In this document: positions 35,060 through 43,202 of the stretch, piece by piece
How positions within the stretch are numbered: the first letter of the stretch is position 1
Layout of the letters: the number at the start of each line of letters is the position of its first letter
Source of the DNA: Enterobacter sp. R4-368
GTDB lineage: Bacteria; Pseudomonadota; Gammaproteobacteria; Enterobacterales; Enterobacteriaceae
NCBI RefSeq assembly: GCF_000410515.1
Contig: NC_021492.1
Coordinates: 1-64,000 of the forward strand
DNA: 64,000 nucleotides
Reading direction: 5' to 3'
Notes under the pieces: model-generated
What the model saw: only the letters and a program-made list of their open reading frames with translations
Database searches by the model: none
What the model was told of the DNA's origin: nothing
Program-made: the position numbers and the translations under genes

Positions 35060-35447
35060 AGTAATTCCCTCCTACGTTTTCGGGGCGTGGTTGCTGAGTG
35101 AATCGGATTGTGCGCTGACTGACAGGATGAGGTGTTTTTATTTTTTCGCCTCGTCTATCGGTACTGTGTCCCATCCACTGATCCAGAACCTGAATCCCAT
35201 TTTCATCCTGTCCAAGATAAATTGCTGCGTGGGATCTGCCATCGGTATGATTTCCGTATCGACCATCGGCATCAAACGTTGCTATTGCTGTGCCCGGGGT
35301 AATCGATGTATTTCCTTTAACCAGTGCGCCGCGTCGCCATGCTGCCGTTCGCGGCATATTGGCTGCCTTTTGAGTAAACGCCACACACTGACCACTGCCA
35401 ACCGATTGCCCGATATAAGCCCGTGGCGTTGCCGCTATGTAAACCAT
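35046..35447 (-). CDS. BPSL0067-family effector (NlpC/P60-like)
   Basis: A 133-residue protein starting MVYIAATPRAYIGQSVGSGQ. The catalytic Cys is in SGQCVAFTQ and a His in GRSHAAIYLG, as expected for an NlpC/P60-type cysteine amidase that cuts peptidoglycan crosslinks. No signal peptide, consistent with export on a VgrG or Hcp. Start at 35447 uses AGGA; the frame is open to 35480. The cognate immunity gene follows with a short overlap. Confidence 0.75.
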   Translation of the reverse strand: MVYIAATPRAYIGQSVGSGQCVAFTQKAANMPRTAAWRRGALVKGNTSITPGTAIATFDADGRYGNHTDGRSHAAIYLGQDENGIQVLDQWMGHSTDRRGEKIKTPHPVSQRTIRFTQQPRPENVGGNYYVVE

Positions 35448-35564
35448 GTCCTTTGTTCCTGTGTGGATTAGTGCGTCCATATTCTTTTACATGCTGGATT
35501 ACAGGCAAGCAGGTAATGAGTGAGAATGTCTGATTGAGATTATTCCTGGTCGGCGTCGACACTT

Positions 35565-35609
35565 TGACCTGCTCTCCATAAATTAACATATCTCAACGTT
35601 ATCAACGTC
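35565..35609. repeat. partial MITE-like element next to IS insertion
   Basis: TGACCTGCTCTCCATAAATT and the rest to AACGTC repeat the left 45 bp of the element at 34470. The second IS3 copy is inserted exactly here, generating a GTC duplication. Confidence 0.65.
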
Positions 35610-35672
35610 TGAATCGCCACGGGTTTAACAGACACCTCAGAGTCATTTAAGATGGCTTAAAGAGAGGTGCCC

Positions 35673-35951
35673 ATGAGCGGTAAGCGTTATCCCGAAGAGT
35701 TTAAAACTGAAGCAGTCAAACAGGTTGTTGATCGCGGTTATTCTGTTGCCAGCGTTGCAACACGTCTCGATATCACCACCCACAGCCTTTATGCCTGGAT
35801 AAAGAAGTACGGTCCGGATTCTTCCACTAATAAAGAACAGTCAGATGCTCAGGCCGGGATCCGCCGTCTCCAGAAAGAGCTGAAACGGGTTACCGACGAA
35901 CGGGACATATTAAAAAAAGCCGCGGCGTACTTCGCAAAGCTGTCCGACTGA
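35673..35951 (+). CDS. IS3-family transposase OrfA (copy 2)
   Basis: 92 residues, nearly the same as the OrfA at 64-342, with changes such as K-T and H-Y in the HTH part and N-K in the middle. The A-rich slippery run precedes the orfB overlap. AGAGG upstream supports the ATG. Confidence 0.9.
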   Translation: MSGKRYPEEFKTEAVKQVVDRGYSVASVATRLDITTHSLYAWIKKYGPDSSTNKEQSDAQAGIRRLQKELKRVTDERDILKKAAAYFAKLSD

Positions 35952-36007
35952 GGTACGCCTTTATCCGTGACAACTCCTGTTGCTGGCCTGTTCGCCTGCT
36001 CTGTCGG

Positions 36008-36820
36008 GTGCTGGATGTTCATCCCAGTGGTTTTTACGCCTGGCTTCAGCAGCCGCATTCACAACGCCATCAGGCAGACCTGAGACTGACAGGACAGATT
36101 AAACAGTTCTGGCTGGAATCGGGATGCGTCTATGGTTATCGCAAAATCCATCTGGATCTGCGTGACAGCGGGCAACAGTGCGGAGTAAACAGAGTCTGGA
36201 GACTGATGAAACGTGTCGGAATAAAGGCTCAGGTCGGATACCGAAGCCCGCGGGCACGTAAAAGCGAGGCCAGTATCGTGTCACCCAACAGGCTCCAGCG
36301 ACAGTTCAATCCGGATGCTCCTGATGAGCGTTGGGTAACGGACATAACCTACATCAGGACCCACGAAGGCTGGCTGTATCTTGCCGTTGTTGTTGATCTG
36401 TTCTCACGCAAAATTATCGGCTGGTCCATGCAATCCCGGATGACAAAGGACATTGTCCTGAACGCACTGCTGATGGCTGTATGGCGGCGTAATCCCGAAA
36501 AACAGGTGCTGGTTCATTCGGATCAGGGCAGTCAGTACACAAGCCATGAGTGGCAGTCGTTCCTGAAATCACACGGCCTGGAGGGTAGCATGAGCCGTCG
36601 CGGTAACTGCCATGATAATGCGGTTGCAGAAAGTTTTTTCCAGTTGTTGAAACGTGAACGGATAAAGAAAAAGATCTACGGAACGCGGGAAGAAGCCCGC
36701 AGTGATATTTTTGATTACATCGAGATGTTTTATAACAGTAAGCGTCGGCATGGTTCTAGCGATCAGATGTCACCGACAGAATATGAAAACCAGTATTATC
36801 AACGGCTCGGAAGTGTCTAG
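36008..36820 (+). CDS. IS3-family transposase OrfB (copy 2)
   Basis: Catalytic domain with all DDE motifs (WVTDITYI, HSDQGSQY, NAVAESFF). The actual product is the OrfAB fusion made by -1 frameshifting. Intact. Confidence 0.9.
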   Translation: MLDVHPSGFYAWLQQPHSQRHQADLRLTGQIKQFWLESGCVYGYRKIHLDLRDSGQQCGVNRVWRLMKRVGIKAQVGYRSPRARKSEASIVSPNRLQRQFNPDAPDERWVTDITYIRTHEGWLYLAVVVDLFSRKIIGWSMQSRMTKDIVLNALLMAVWRRNPEKQVLVHSDQGSQYTSHEWQSFLKSHGLEGSMSRRGNCHDNAVAESFFQLLKRERIKKKIYGTREEARSDIFDYIEMFYNSKRRHGSSDQMSPTEYENQYYQRLGSV

Positions 36821-36955
36821 ATTATCCGTGGCGATTCAGTCAGGCATTCTCGTCCGTTAAATATTTCGTGCTTAAAATGAAACGATAAAGTCAAAAATGG
36901 TATAATAAGAGAGCCAGAAATGGATTCTGGTGAATAAATATAAAAGGGACAAAAT

Positions 36956-37126
36956 ATGTCAAAAATAGAAAGGATTAAAATCCTTAAAGAAATACAGAGC
37001 TTATATAGTAAAGCATTGGCGGAACATGCCACCTTACGTGAACCAACCATATTTCAGCAATTCTTACAGGATCGCTTGTTTGCTGGCTTTGACCGCGTAA
37101 CGGCAGAACTTGCTGCCTTGCTTTAA
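36956..37126 (+). CDS. small helical protein (56 aa)
   Basis: A 56-codon frame with AAAGGGA upstream of the ATG and a terminator 45 bp after the stop. The product (MSKIERIKILKEIQSLYSKA ... LRE ... FDRVTAELAALL) is all-helical. Not recognised. Its organisation (small gene, GC-rich terminator, 17-bp motif) matches the gene at 12906. Confidence 0.6.
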   Translation: MSKIERIKILKEIQSLYSKALAEHATLREPTIFQQFLQDRLFAGFDRVTAELAALL

Positions 37127-37170
37127 AGGTAATCTGTATTGGTAAAAATTTCGGGCTCACGCTCTTGTCA

Positions 37171-37195
37171 AAGGCCGCTACTGCGGCCTTTTTTT
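37171..37195 (+). terminator. terminator of the 56-aa gene
   Basis: AAGGCCGC-TACT-GCGGCCTT followed by TTTTT. Followed 18 bp later by the sixth copy of the 17-bp motif (37213-37229). Confidence 0.85.
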
Positions 37196-37240
37196 GTGCG
37201 TCATTGGAATTTCTGGATATTCTGTCCAGGTGCTACTTCC

Positions 37241-37281
37241 TGAATCACCACGGATAATTTTGATACTTCTGAACCGTTGAT
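37241..37281 (-). repeat. relic of an IS3-family right end
   Basis: 41 bp matching the reverse complement of the 1229-bp IS right end at 36 positions (TGAATCACCACGGATAAT ... ACTTCTGA ... CCGTTGAT). The rest of the element is absent. This is a solo IS end. Confidence 0.65.
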
Positions 37282-37378
37282 TTGGTGCTTTTTTAATAAC
37301 ATCCATTACCGGCGCAGCTGCGCCGGAATGCTTGCCAAGCTGCTATGTCACTTGGCTAATGGACTAAAACTCTGTCAT

Positions 37379-37954
37379 TCAAATGAGTATTTTTGATTTT
37401 TCTAATTCAGTTACGGTTAAGGGAAGCTGTTGCCTGAATAAACAATCCAGATATGCGTCGACGCCCATTGCCGGTCTTGACATGCTAGTCCTGGCCCGGT
37501 TAACCGCTTTTAAAACATGTGCAGCATTCAGATCCAGCAAATCCACGATAAAATCGTCTGGATGCATGGCTTCAATGCCATACTGATTCAACTCACTAGG
37601 CGGAAAATCTTTGAGATTAGCGGTGACAATTATCTCCGAATGAGATTTTATGGCAGCAGCGAGAACGTGCCTGTCATCAGGGTCAGGTAATGTCAATCCG
37701 CCAATAATAGATTGATAATTAGTCACATTTGCATCTGGTAATGCCTTGTTCATCAGTTGCACTGTGCGCTCTAACTTAGCCGCGTCATAACCAGGATTGT
37801 TTGCTAATAAGTTACGCGTCCACTCGTTCTGAATATCCGCCGTCCACTTAGGTTGGCATAAATCAGTTAAACCAATATGCATCAACAGGTTGCGTAGTGG
37901 CGACGGATACAGGACACATGCGTCAAAAACTACCGGGTAGGGAGTGTGTATCAT
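37379..37954 (-). CDS. PIN-domain toxin (ribonuclease)
   Basis: A 191-residue PIN-domain protein: first acidic residue in VVFDACVLYPSPLRNLL, second in GGLTLPDPDDRHVLAAAI and TANLKDFP. PIN toxins cut RNA with a metal-binding acid cluster. ATG 37954 is preferred since GAGGAAC lies ahead; ATG 37966 is in frame. It overlaps the antitoxin gene by 32 bp. The C-terminus is longer than VapC (about 130 residues), with a helical extension, as in PIN proteins of the larger HTH-paired type. Confidence 0.82.
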   Translation of the reverse strand: MIHTPYPVVFDACVLYPSPLRNLLMHIGLTDLCQPKWTADIQNEWTRNLLANNPGYDAAKLERTVQLMNKALPDANVTNYQSIIGGLTLPDPDDRHVLAAAIKSHSEIIVTANLKDFPPSELNQYGIEAMHPDDFIVDLLDLNAAHVLKAVNRARTSMSRPAMGVDAYLDCLFRQQLPLTVTELEKSKILI

Positions 37955-38420
37955 TTTGTTCCTCAAGCTCCTGGCTGAGGTCGGACAATTCTTTCATTGC
38001 TGCGAGACTTTCTTGAAGTCGCTGATCCTTGTATCTGATCACATCAGCAAAGAAGACTCTACGGTGCCGACCGGTTTTATGATAAGGCAGTAATCCATCC
38101 TCAAGCAGTTTCACCAGATGAGGACGTGAAACGTTCAGTAAGTTGGCTGCCTCCTGCGTTGTTAATTCAGCTTGCACAGGAACTACCTGTACAGCGTTAC
38201 CAGATGCGAGTTCTCCAAGAATGCTTAACAGCAGACGAAGTGCCGAAGTGGGTAATTCGATCTGATGGGCTACATCCTGCGCATCCTTAATGGATATTTT
38301 CTGTGTCTCAAATTTAGTAACTAAATGTTCTGCAAGTGCTTTCTGGCTACGTATTGCGATATCAATCTCCTGTTTAGCCGGAAGGCTTACTTTATCTAGA
38401 GTTGAAATGGTCATGTTCAT
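37923..38420 (-). CDS. HTH antitoxin paired with the PIN toxin
   Basis: A 165-residue protein with an excisionase-type helix-turn-helix (ELTTQEAANLLNVSRPHLVKLLEDGLLPYHKTGRHRRVFFADVIRYKD) and a glutamate-rich C-terminal tail that could bind the toxin. It precedes the toxin and overlaps it, as is usual for antitoxin-toxin operons. A 9-bp tandem repeat just upstream may be its operator. Confidence 0.8.
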   Translation of the reverse strand: MNMTISTLDKVSLPAKQEIDIAIRSQKALAEHLVTKFETQKISIKDAQDVAHQIELPTSALRLLLSILGELASGNAVQVVPVQAELTTQEAANLLNVSRPHLVKLLEDGLLPYHKTGRHRRVFFADVIRYKDQRLQESLAAMKELSDLSQELEEQNDTHSLPGSF

Positions 38421-38435
38421 TATTCCAATTGAGTG

Positions 38436-38542
38436 TTTCTACGGTTTCTACGGTTTCTACGGTTTCTGTGGTTTCTACGGTTTCTACGGTTTCTACGGTT
38501 TCTGCGGTTTCTACGGTTTTTCGGTTTCTAGGTTTTCTACGG
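38436..38542. repeat. 9-bp minisatellite upstream of the toxin-antitoxin operon
   Basis: About twelve tandem units of TTTCTACGG (CCGTAGAAA on the transcribed strand), seven exact and others with one or two changes or length variants. It begins 16 bp upstream of the antitoxin start, so it must overlap promoter or leader. Shorter ATTCGAAAC repeats follow at about 38605-38630. Confidence 0.8.
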
Positions 38543-38771
38543 TTGTTTAAGTAAACAGTATTTCATCTTGAATAGAGGCTATACGAAACAAACGAAAAAC
38601 GCAATATTCGAAACGAAATATTCGAAACAACGCTTACTTGTTGAAGGTATTCACTTGCGATAGGTGGTATAAAATGGGTATGCCCAATGGGGCTGCAGGA
38701 CCGGTGCAGGAATGGAGGGGATATGTGGGTCATATGAACCATTCATCTGTTACTCCTGCAACTGTGACCAG

Positions 38772-38889
38772 CTATAAGTGGCCTTTCAGCAGGGCCACGG
38801 CATCCGCGCCGGGCATCTGGAACTGCACCCGGTGCCGTGCCGCGACATCGAGCGCAAACACTTTCGTGTACACCTCAGTGGAACTGACC
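38772..38889 (-). pseudogene. resD: truncated resD (3' end only)
   Basis: The last 39 or so codons of a ResD gene, ending ALLKGHL and TAG (the full copy ends in TAA). The sequence upstream is replaced by IS26. It differs from 14655-14772 by several substitutions, so it comes from a different plasmid backbone. About 70 bp downstream of the stop also match the flank of the full copy. Confidence 0.85.
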
Positions 38890-39709
38890 GGCACTGTTGC
38901 AAATAGTCGGTGGTGATAAACTTATCATCCCCTTTTGCTGATGGAGCTGCACATGAACCCATTCAAAGGCCGGCATTTTCAGCGTGACATCATTCTGTGG
39001 GCCGTACGCTGGTACTGCAAATACGGCATCAGTTACCGTGAGCTGCAGGAGATGCTGGCTGAACGCGGAGTGAATGTCGATCACTCCACGATTTACCGCT
39101 GGGTTCAGCGTTATGCGCCTGAAATGGAAAAACGGCTGCGCTGGTACTGGCGTAACCCTTCCGATCTTTGCCCGTGGCACATGGATGAAACCTACGTGAA
39201 GGTCAATGGCCGCTGGGCGTATCTGTACCGGGCCGTCGACAGCCGGGGCCGCACTGTCGATTTTTATCTCTCCTCCCGTCGTAACAGCAAAGCTGCATAC
39301 CGGTTTCTGGGTAAAATCCTCAACAACGTGAAGAAGTGGCAGATCCCGCGATTCATCAACACGGATAAAGCGCCCGCCTATGGTCGCGCGCTTGCTCTGC
39401 TCAAACGCGAAGGCCGGTGCCCGTCTGACGTTGAACACCGACAGATTAAGTACCGGAACAACGTGATTGAATGCGATCATGGCAAACTGAAACGGATAAT
39501 CGGCGCCACGCTGGGATTTAAATCCATGAAGACGGCTTACGCCACCATCAAAGGTATTGAGGTGATGCGTGCACTACGCAAAGGCCAGGCCTCAGCATTT
39601 TATTATGGTGATCCCCTGGGCGAAATGCGCCTGGTAAGCAGAGTTTTTGAAATGTAAGGCCTTTGAATAAGACAAAAGGCTGCCTCATCGCTAACTTTGC
39701 AACAGTGCC
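38890..39709 (+). mobile_element. IS26: IS26, left copy
   Basis: Exactly 820 bp with 14-bp ends GGCACTGTTGCAAA / TTTGCAACAGTGCC. The flanking 8 bp on both sides do not match, so it bounds a rearranged segment rather than a simple insertion. Confidence 0.97.
38953..39657 (+). CDS. tnpA: IS26 transposase
   Basis: 234-residue IS6-family DDE transposase ([32 protein letters not shown]). Residue 184 is Gly (RIIGATLG), unlike the right copy. Confidence 0.97.
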   Translation: MNPFKGRHFQRDIILWAVRWYCKYGISYRELQEMLAERGVNVDHSTIYRWVQRYAPEMEKRLRWYWRNPSDLCPWHMDETYVKVNGRWAYLYRAVDSRGRTVDFYLSSRRNSKAAYRFLGKILNNVKKWQIPRFINTDKAPAYGRALALLKREGRCPSDVEHRQIKYRNNVIECDHGKLKRIIGATLGFKSMKTAYATIKGIEVMRALRKGQASAFYYGDPLGEMRLVSRVFEM

Positions 39710-39791
39710 GTACCCCAACAGGCTACTGACGAGCGCCATCGCATCGCTGGAGGCCGCACGAATCAGGGAAATTCAAGGCCCAATCATCTAG
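39710..39791 (+). pseudogene. 3' remnant of a gene cut by IS26
   Basis: 27 codons open from IS26 to TAG, ending RIREIQGPII. This stop is followed directly by the next gene (BtrH-like). The reading suggests a former upstream member of the same operon. Family not recognisable. Confidence 0.4.
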
Positions 39792-39809
39792 ATGGGGGCG
39801 AGAGGAAAA

Positions 39810-40901
39810 ATGCGGCAACTGGCTTCGATTCGGTTCATCGCAGATGGGACCACCTACGACCACCACGGACTCAATTGCTGGCGTGTCAGCAAAGGGTTGG
39901 CTGTTGAGCATCTGCTTCCCTACGGCTACGAGGCTTATAATTTCGCGCTGGCAACGATCGATCATTACATTACAGGGAGCCCTTCTTCGCGCTCGGTCGA
40001 ATCGATGTTCTTTGGTGCGGGAGAAACGCAATGCATTGCCGAAGCACTCGGCATCTCCTTGGAAGTAGCGGCCGTCCCTGCGGCACTGGGTGCCACGCTC
40101 AAGTCCCTGCTCGAGGCGGGGCAGCCCGTGTTAGTGCCATGCGTCAAAGGCCCGGAACTGAAATTCGCCGCGAACACGGCTGGAACTCATTTGATATTGG
40201 TCCGCGCTCTCGACGAGGAGACGGGCGTCATTGGAACCGTTGACAACTCACAGCTCATCGGCCTCATAAAAGCTGCGCACGCACAGCGTCTCTTTGATTT
40301 GCTAGGCGCGGAGTTCGACTCCGGCAAGAGGACTCTGTACGACGTCCTTGGTGACGTCTATGCCGAGCACTTCGACACCCTCGGGCGCCTATCTCTGTTC
40401 CATGAGCAATTGTTTAGCGAAGCGACGCACGGGGCGCCCTATGTTCTCACCGCCAGAGTTCGACGCGACTTCCGAGCCCTGCCATCGGTTGAAACGGTCG
40501 TGGCAAACGCCATTGGGCGAATCGAATCGGTTAGTACTGCGGTCGAACGTAAGGCCGTTCTCGTCGGCGAGGCTTTTCGTGCCGCCCAAGGCAACGAAGA
40601 TCGCCTGACCAAAACGCTGCGCTTCCTCGCCAACCAGCGGAGCTGGGCAAGATGGTTGGGGACCATTCTCATGCGAAGTGGATTTTGCCAGCCCGCCGAT
40701 GTAAACTCGCTGCATCACCTCGCTGACCAGGCGGCACAAGGTTGGCGTGACTATTTCCTGCGGGCGGCCATCGGTCGCCGAGCCGCGGAGTCGGTAAGGG
40801 TCGTGGAAGAAAGCGAACAGAGGCTGATCGAATTCATCCGGGGCCGCTGCGCTCCAATGTTGTCAATAAACAATCCCGATAGCGAGAAATTCGCAGTCTA
40901 A
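39810..40901 (+). CDS. BtrH-like (BtrH_N domain) protein
   Basis: A 363-residue protein. The N-terminal half (DHHGLNCWRVSKGLAVEHLLPYGYEAYNFALA; GSPSSRSVESMFFGAGETQCIAEALG; VPCVKG and THLILVRALDEETGVIGTVDNSQ) is like the BtrH_N papain-like domain of acyltransferases in natural-product clusters; the Cys in GLNCW and His in GTHLIL fit a catalytic pair. ATG 39810 has AGAGGA upstream. It is the first complete gene of an aroA-cysC operon (16 bp to aroA). Confidence 0.6.
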   Translation: MRQLASIRFIADGTTYDHHGLNCWRVSKGLAVEHLLPYGYEAYNFALATIDHYITGSPSSRSVESMFFGAGETQCIAEALGISLEVAAVPAALGATLKSLLEAGQPVLVPCVKGPELKFAANTAGTHLILVRALDEETGVIGTVDNSQLIGLIKAAHAQRLFDLLGAEFDSGKRTLYDVLGDVYAEHFDTLGRLSLFHEQLFSEATHGAPYVLTARVRRDFRALPSVETVVANAIGRIESVSTAVERKAVLVGEAFRAAQGNEDRLTKTLRFLANQRSWARWLGTILMRSGFCQPADVNSLHHLADQAAQGWRDYFLRAAIGRRAAESVRVVEESEQRLIEFIRGRCAPMLSINNPDSEKFAV

Positions 40902-40917
40902 TTCTAGCGAGGCACAA

Positions 40918-42222
40918 ATGAAGGTTACGTTTTCCGGCCGTCTGACCCAAAACCCGACAGTGATTGAGGTTCCTGGCGACAAGTCCATCTCTCACCGCGC
41001 GGTGATGCTCGGCTCTCTGGCTAAAGGGGTTACCACGGTTCGGAAGTGCTTGCTGGCAGCAGACGTGGTCAGCACCATCGGAATGATGCGAGCCATGGGA
41101 GTAAGCATTGAGATTGCGAACGGGCAGGTAACCATCACTGGGGCCGGCGAGAGTGGGCTCACGCGGCCAAATGCGGAACTGGACGCGGGCAACGCGGGTA
41201 CTGCGATGAGGCTTATGGCCGGAATCTTGGCCGGGCAGCCCTTCGAAAGCGTGCTGGTTGGAGACCATTCTTTGTCGAAACGGCCGATGGGGCGTGTGGC
41301 GACCCCCCTTGGCCAAATGGGGGCGCAAATTCAGCTGTCAGCTTCCGGGACCGCTCCGATGAGGATCACCGGCACGCCAAAGCTTCGGGGCATCACTTAC
41401 GATTTGCCCGTGGCCAGCGCCCAGGTGAAGTCGGCGGTACTGTTGGCCGGCCTCTATGCGGATGGAGCCACCACCGTGATAGAAAGGAAACCCACCCGCA
41501 ACTACACGGAAACCATGGTGGCCGCCTTCGGAGGCAACGTCTCCGTCAACGGGCAAGAAATCCAAGTGGAGCGAAGCAGCCTGAAGGGCCGGGACGTTGT
41601 TGTTCCCGGCGACATATCGTCCGCAGCCTTTTTTATGGTGGCGGCTGCTATCAATCCTGGCGCCTCAATTACCATCAGGAACGTGGGAATAAATCCGACA
41701 CGCACCGGCATTGTGGACGCACTGCGGCTCATGGGCGCGCGGGTAGAGCTTTCGGACCGCCGCAGCTCTGGTGGAGAGGAAGTCGCTGATATAACGGTCA
41801 CCGGTGCCGAGCTGTCCGGAATCGAGCTCGACGCGGACATCGCGCCCCGGATGATCGACGAGTTCCCCGTGTTCTTTATTGCCGCGGCGTTTGCCAACGG
41901 GACCACTGTAGTGCGCGGAGCGGAGGAGCTCAGAGTTAAGGAAAGTGACCGTATTGAGACCATGCTCGTCGGGTTGCGCCAGCTTGGCGTAGTCGTCGAA
42001 TCCAAGCCCGACGGCGCCGTGATATCGGGCGTGGGCAGTCGAATGCTCAAGGGCGGTGTCTCAATTGAGACGGCGTACGACCACCGAATCGGGATGGCTT
42101 TCGCCATCGCCAGCTCCCGCTGCGAAGACGGGATAACAGTCGTGGATGCGGAGGCGATCGGGACGTCGTTTCCGGGCTTTGGAGATCTGTGCGCCGGCTG
42201 CGGTCTGGCGAGCTCGCAATAA
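40918..42222 (+). CDS. aroA: EPSP synthase (3-phosphoshikimate 1-carboxyvinyltransferase)
   Basis: A 434-residue enzyme that joins shikimate-3-phosphate and phosphoenolpyruvate in aromatic amino acid synthesis. Visible motifs are VPGDKSISHRAVM near residue 20, DAGNAGTAMRLMAG, SKRPMGRV, SAQVKSAVLLAGL, RNYTETM (RxxTE), ELRVKESDR and DHRIGMAF. Where E. coli has GTAMRP, this one has GTAMRL; SAQVKSAVLLAGL and RxxTE are typical of class II-like enzymes. Lower glyphosate sensitivity is possible but not shown. GC-rich and unlike the plasmid backbone, it forms an operon with cysC. Confidence 0.92.
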   Translation: MKVTFSGRLTQNPTVIEVPGDKSISHRAVMLGSLAKGVTTVRKCLLAADVVSTIGMMRAMGVSIEIANGQVTITGAGESGLTRPNAELDAGNAGTAMRLMAGILAGQPFESVLVGDHSLSKRPMGRVATPLGQMGAQIQLSASGTAPMRITGTPKLRGITYDLPVASAQVKSAVLLAGLYADGATTVIERKPTRNYTETMVAAFGGNVSVNGQEIQVERSSLKGRDVVVPGDISSAAFFMVAAAINPGASITIRNVGINPTRTGIVDALRLMGARVELSDRRSSGGEEVADITVTGAELSGIELDADIAPRMIDEFPVFFIAAAFANGTTVVRGAEELRVKESDRIETMLVGLRQLGVVVESKPDGAVISGVGSRMLKGGVSIETAYDHRIGMAFAIASSRCEDGITVVDAEAIGTSFPGFGDLCAGCGLASSQ

Positions 42223-42245
42223 GCAATCTCATCACGAGGGGCGTT

Positions 42246-42758
42246 ATGCGCACAGTTTGGATCACGGGCCTGAGCGGAGCGGGCAAGACAACGCTGTCGG
42301 CAGCTATTGCTCGCCAGCTTCGAGTGCGCGGTTGTCCAGTATGCCTCTTGGACGGTGACGTTGTACGGCAGGGCCTGAGTCGAGACTTGGGCTTTGCGCC
42401 TGCTGACCGAACTGAGAATGTGCGCCGGGTCGCGGAGGTTGCAAGGCTGGCCAACAACTGTGACATATTCGCAGCCGTCGCGCTCGTTTCCCCCTTTGAG
42501 GAGGACCGTAGAGCCGCACGGGACATCATCGGGCCCGACCGATACGTCGAGGTATTCCTTGATGTCCCCCTGTCAGTTTGTGAGGCTCGGGATGTCAAGG
42601 GGCACTACCGAAGAGCACGCGCTGGGACTCTACGCGCCTTTACCGGCGTGTCTCAGATTTACGAGGCCCCGAAAGCCCCGCAGATTTGTATCAGCGACCC
42701 CGGGTTCGATATTGAGGCCACAGCAGCCGACATCATACGACGCGTCACGGGCACGTGA
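42246..42758 (+). CDS. cysC: adenylylsulfate (APS) kinase
   Basis: A 170-residue P-loop kinase that makes PAPS from APS. Walker A is GLSGAGKTT at residues 8-16. LLDGDVVRQGLSRDLGF and FAAVALVSPFEEDRRAARDI match CysC, and the KGHYRRARAGTLRAFTGVSQIYEAP segment is the family end. ATG 42246 has GAGGGG upstream. No CysDN is nearby, so it would depend on host APS, or serve sulfation of a product made with the neighbouring genes. Confidence 0.9.
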   Translation: MRTVWITGLSGAGKTTLSAAIARQLRVRGCPVCLLDGDVVRQGLSRDLGFAPADRTENVRRVAEVARLANNCDIFAAVALVSPFEEDRRAARDIIGPDRYVEVFLDVPLSVCEARDVKGHYRRARAGTLRAFTGVSQIYEAPKAPQICISDPGFDIEATAADIIRRVTGT

Positions 42759-43151
42759 CGTCGCAGAAGACGACCGCCTGGAGGACTAGGGTCATTGTCT
42801 GCCGGCGGCGCGCAGGCACCTCTTTTAGATTCCTATCTCTGAGGGTCCAAAGCGCCCCTCACACTGCTTCCGTGCGGAAAGAGGGCCGCGTCCTGAGAGA
42901 TCTCCGCACGACCGACACGGTCTCGCAGCACCTCTCGAGCTTGTGCGCGTGATCGGACAAAGAACGAATTGCGGTGCAGTCTGCCTGGATGCGAACGCGC
43001 CGATCGGCTCTCCAGATCACACAAACCTCAGGCGGTAACCGCCGACACTTGATTCTATTGTCGATGCGCCGCGCAAGCGGGCGAAGCTACTCGCGTGTGC
43101 GCAACCGGACTGCGTGCCACTCTGCACAAAATAACATTCTGGCGCTTCGTG
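42759..43151. other. 393-bp gene-free GC-rich interval
   Basis: Between cysC and the IS21-family element. Several short frames have no ribosome site or recognisable motif. It may be a degraded remnant of foreign DNA. Confidence 0.4.
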
Positions 43152-43202
43152 TGTTGAATCACGAGCAAAACTGAGCCAGGCGTCACGTCCAAAACTGAGC
43201 CA

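Larger units (their letters stand above)
35610..36838 (+). mobile_element. IS3-family insertion sequence, copy 2
   Basis: 1229 bp with the same ends as copy 1. Flanked by a perfect 3-bp duplication (GTC at 35607-35609 and 36839-36841). Many substitutions relative to copy 1. Both reading frames are open. Confidence 0.93.

Noticed and set aside
1..36838. The two 1229-bp IS copies as ends of a composite transposon
   Set aside because: Copies are divergent, 34 kb apart, and copy 2 has its own 3-bp target duplication, so it inserted independently.
38436..38542. CRISPR-like array
   Set aside because: Units are 9 bp and directly tandem without spacers; no cas genes.
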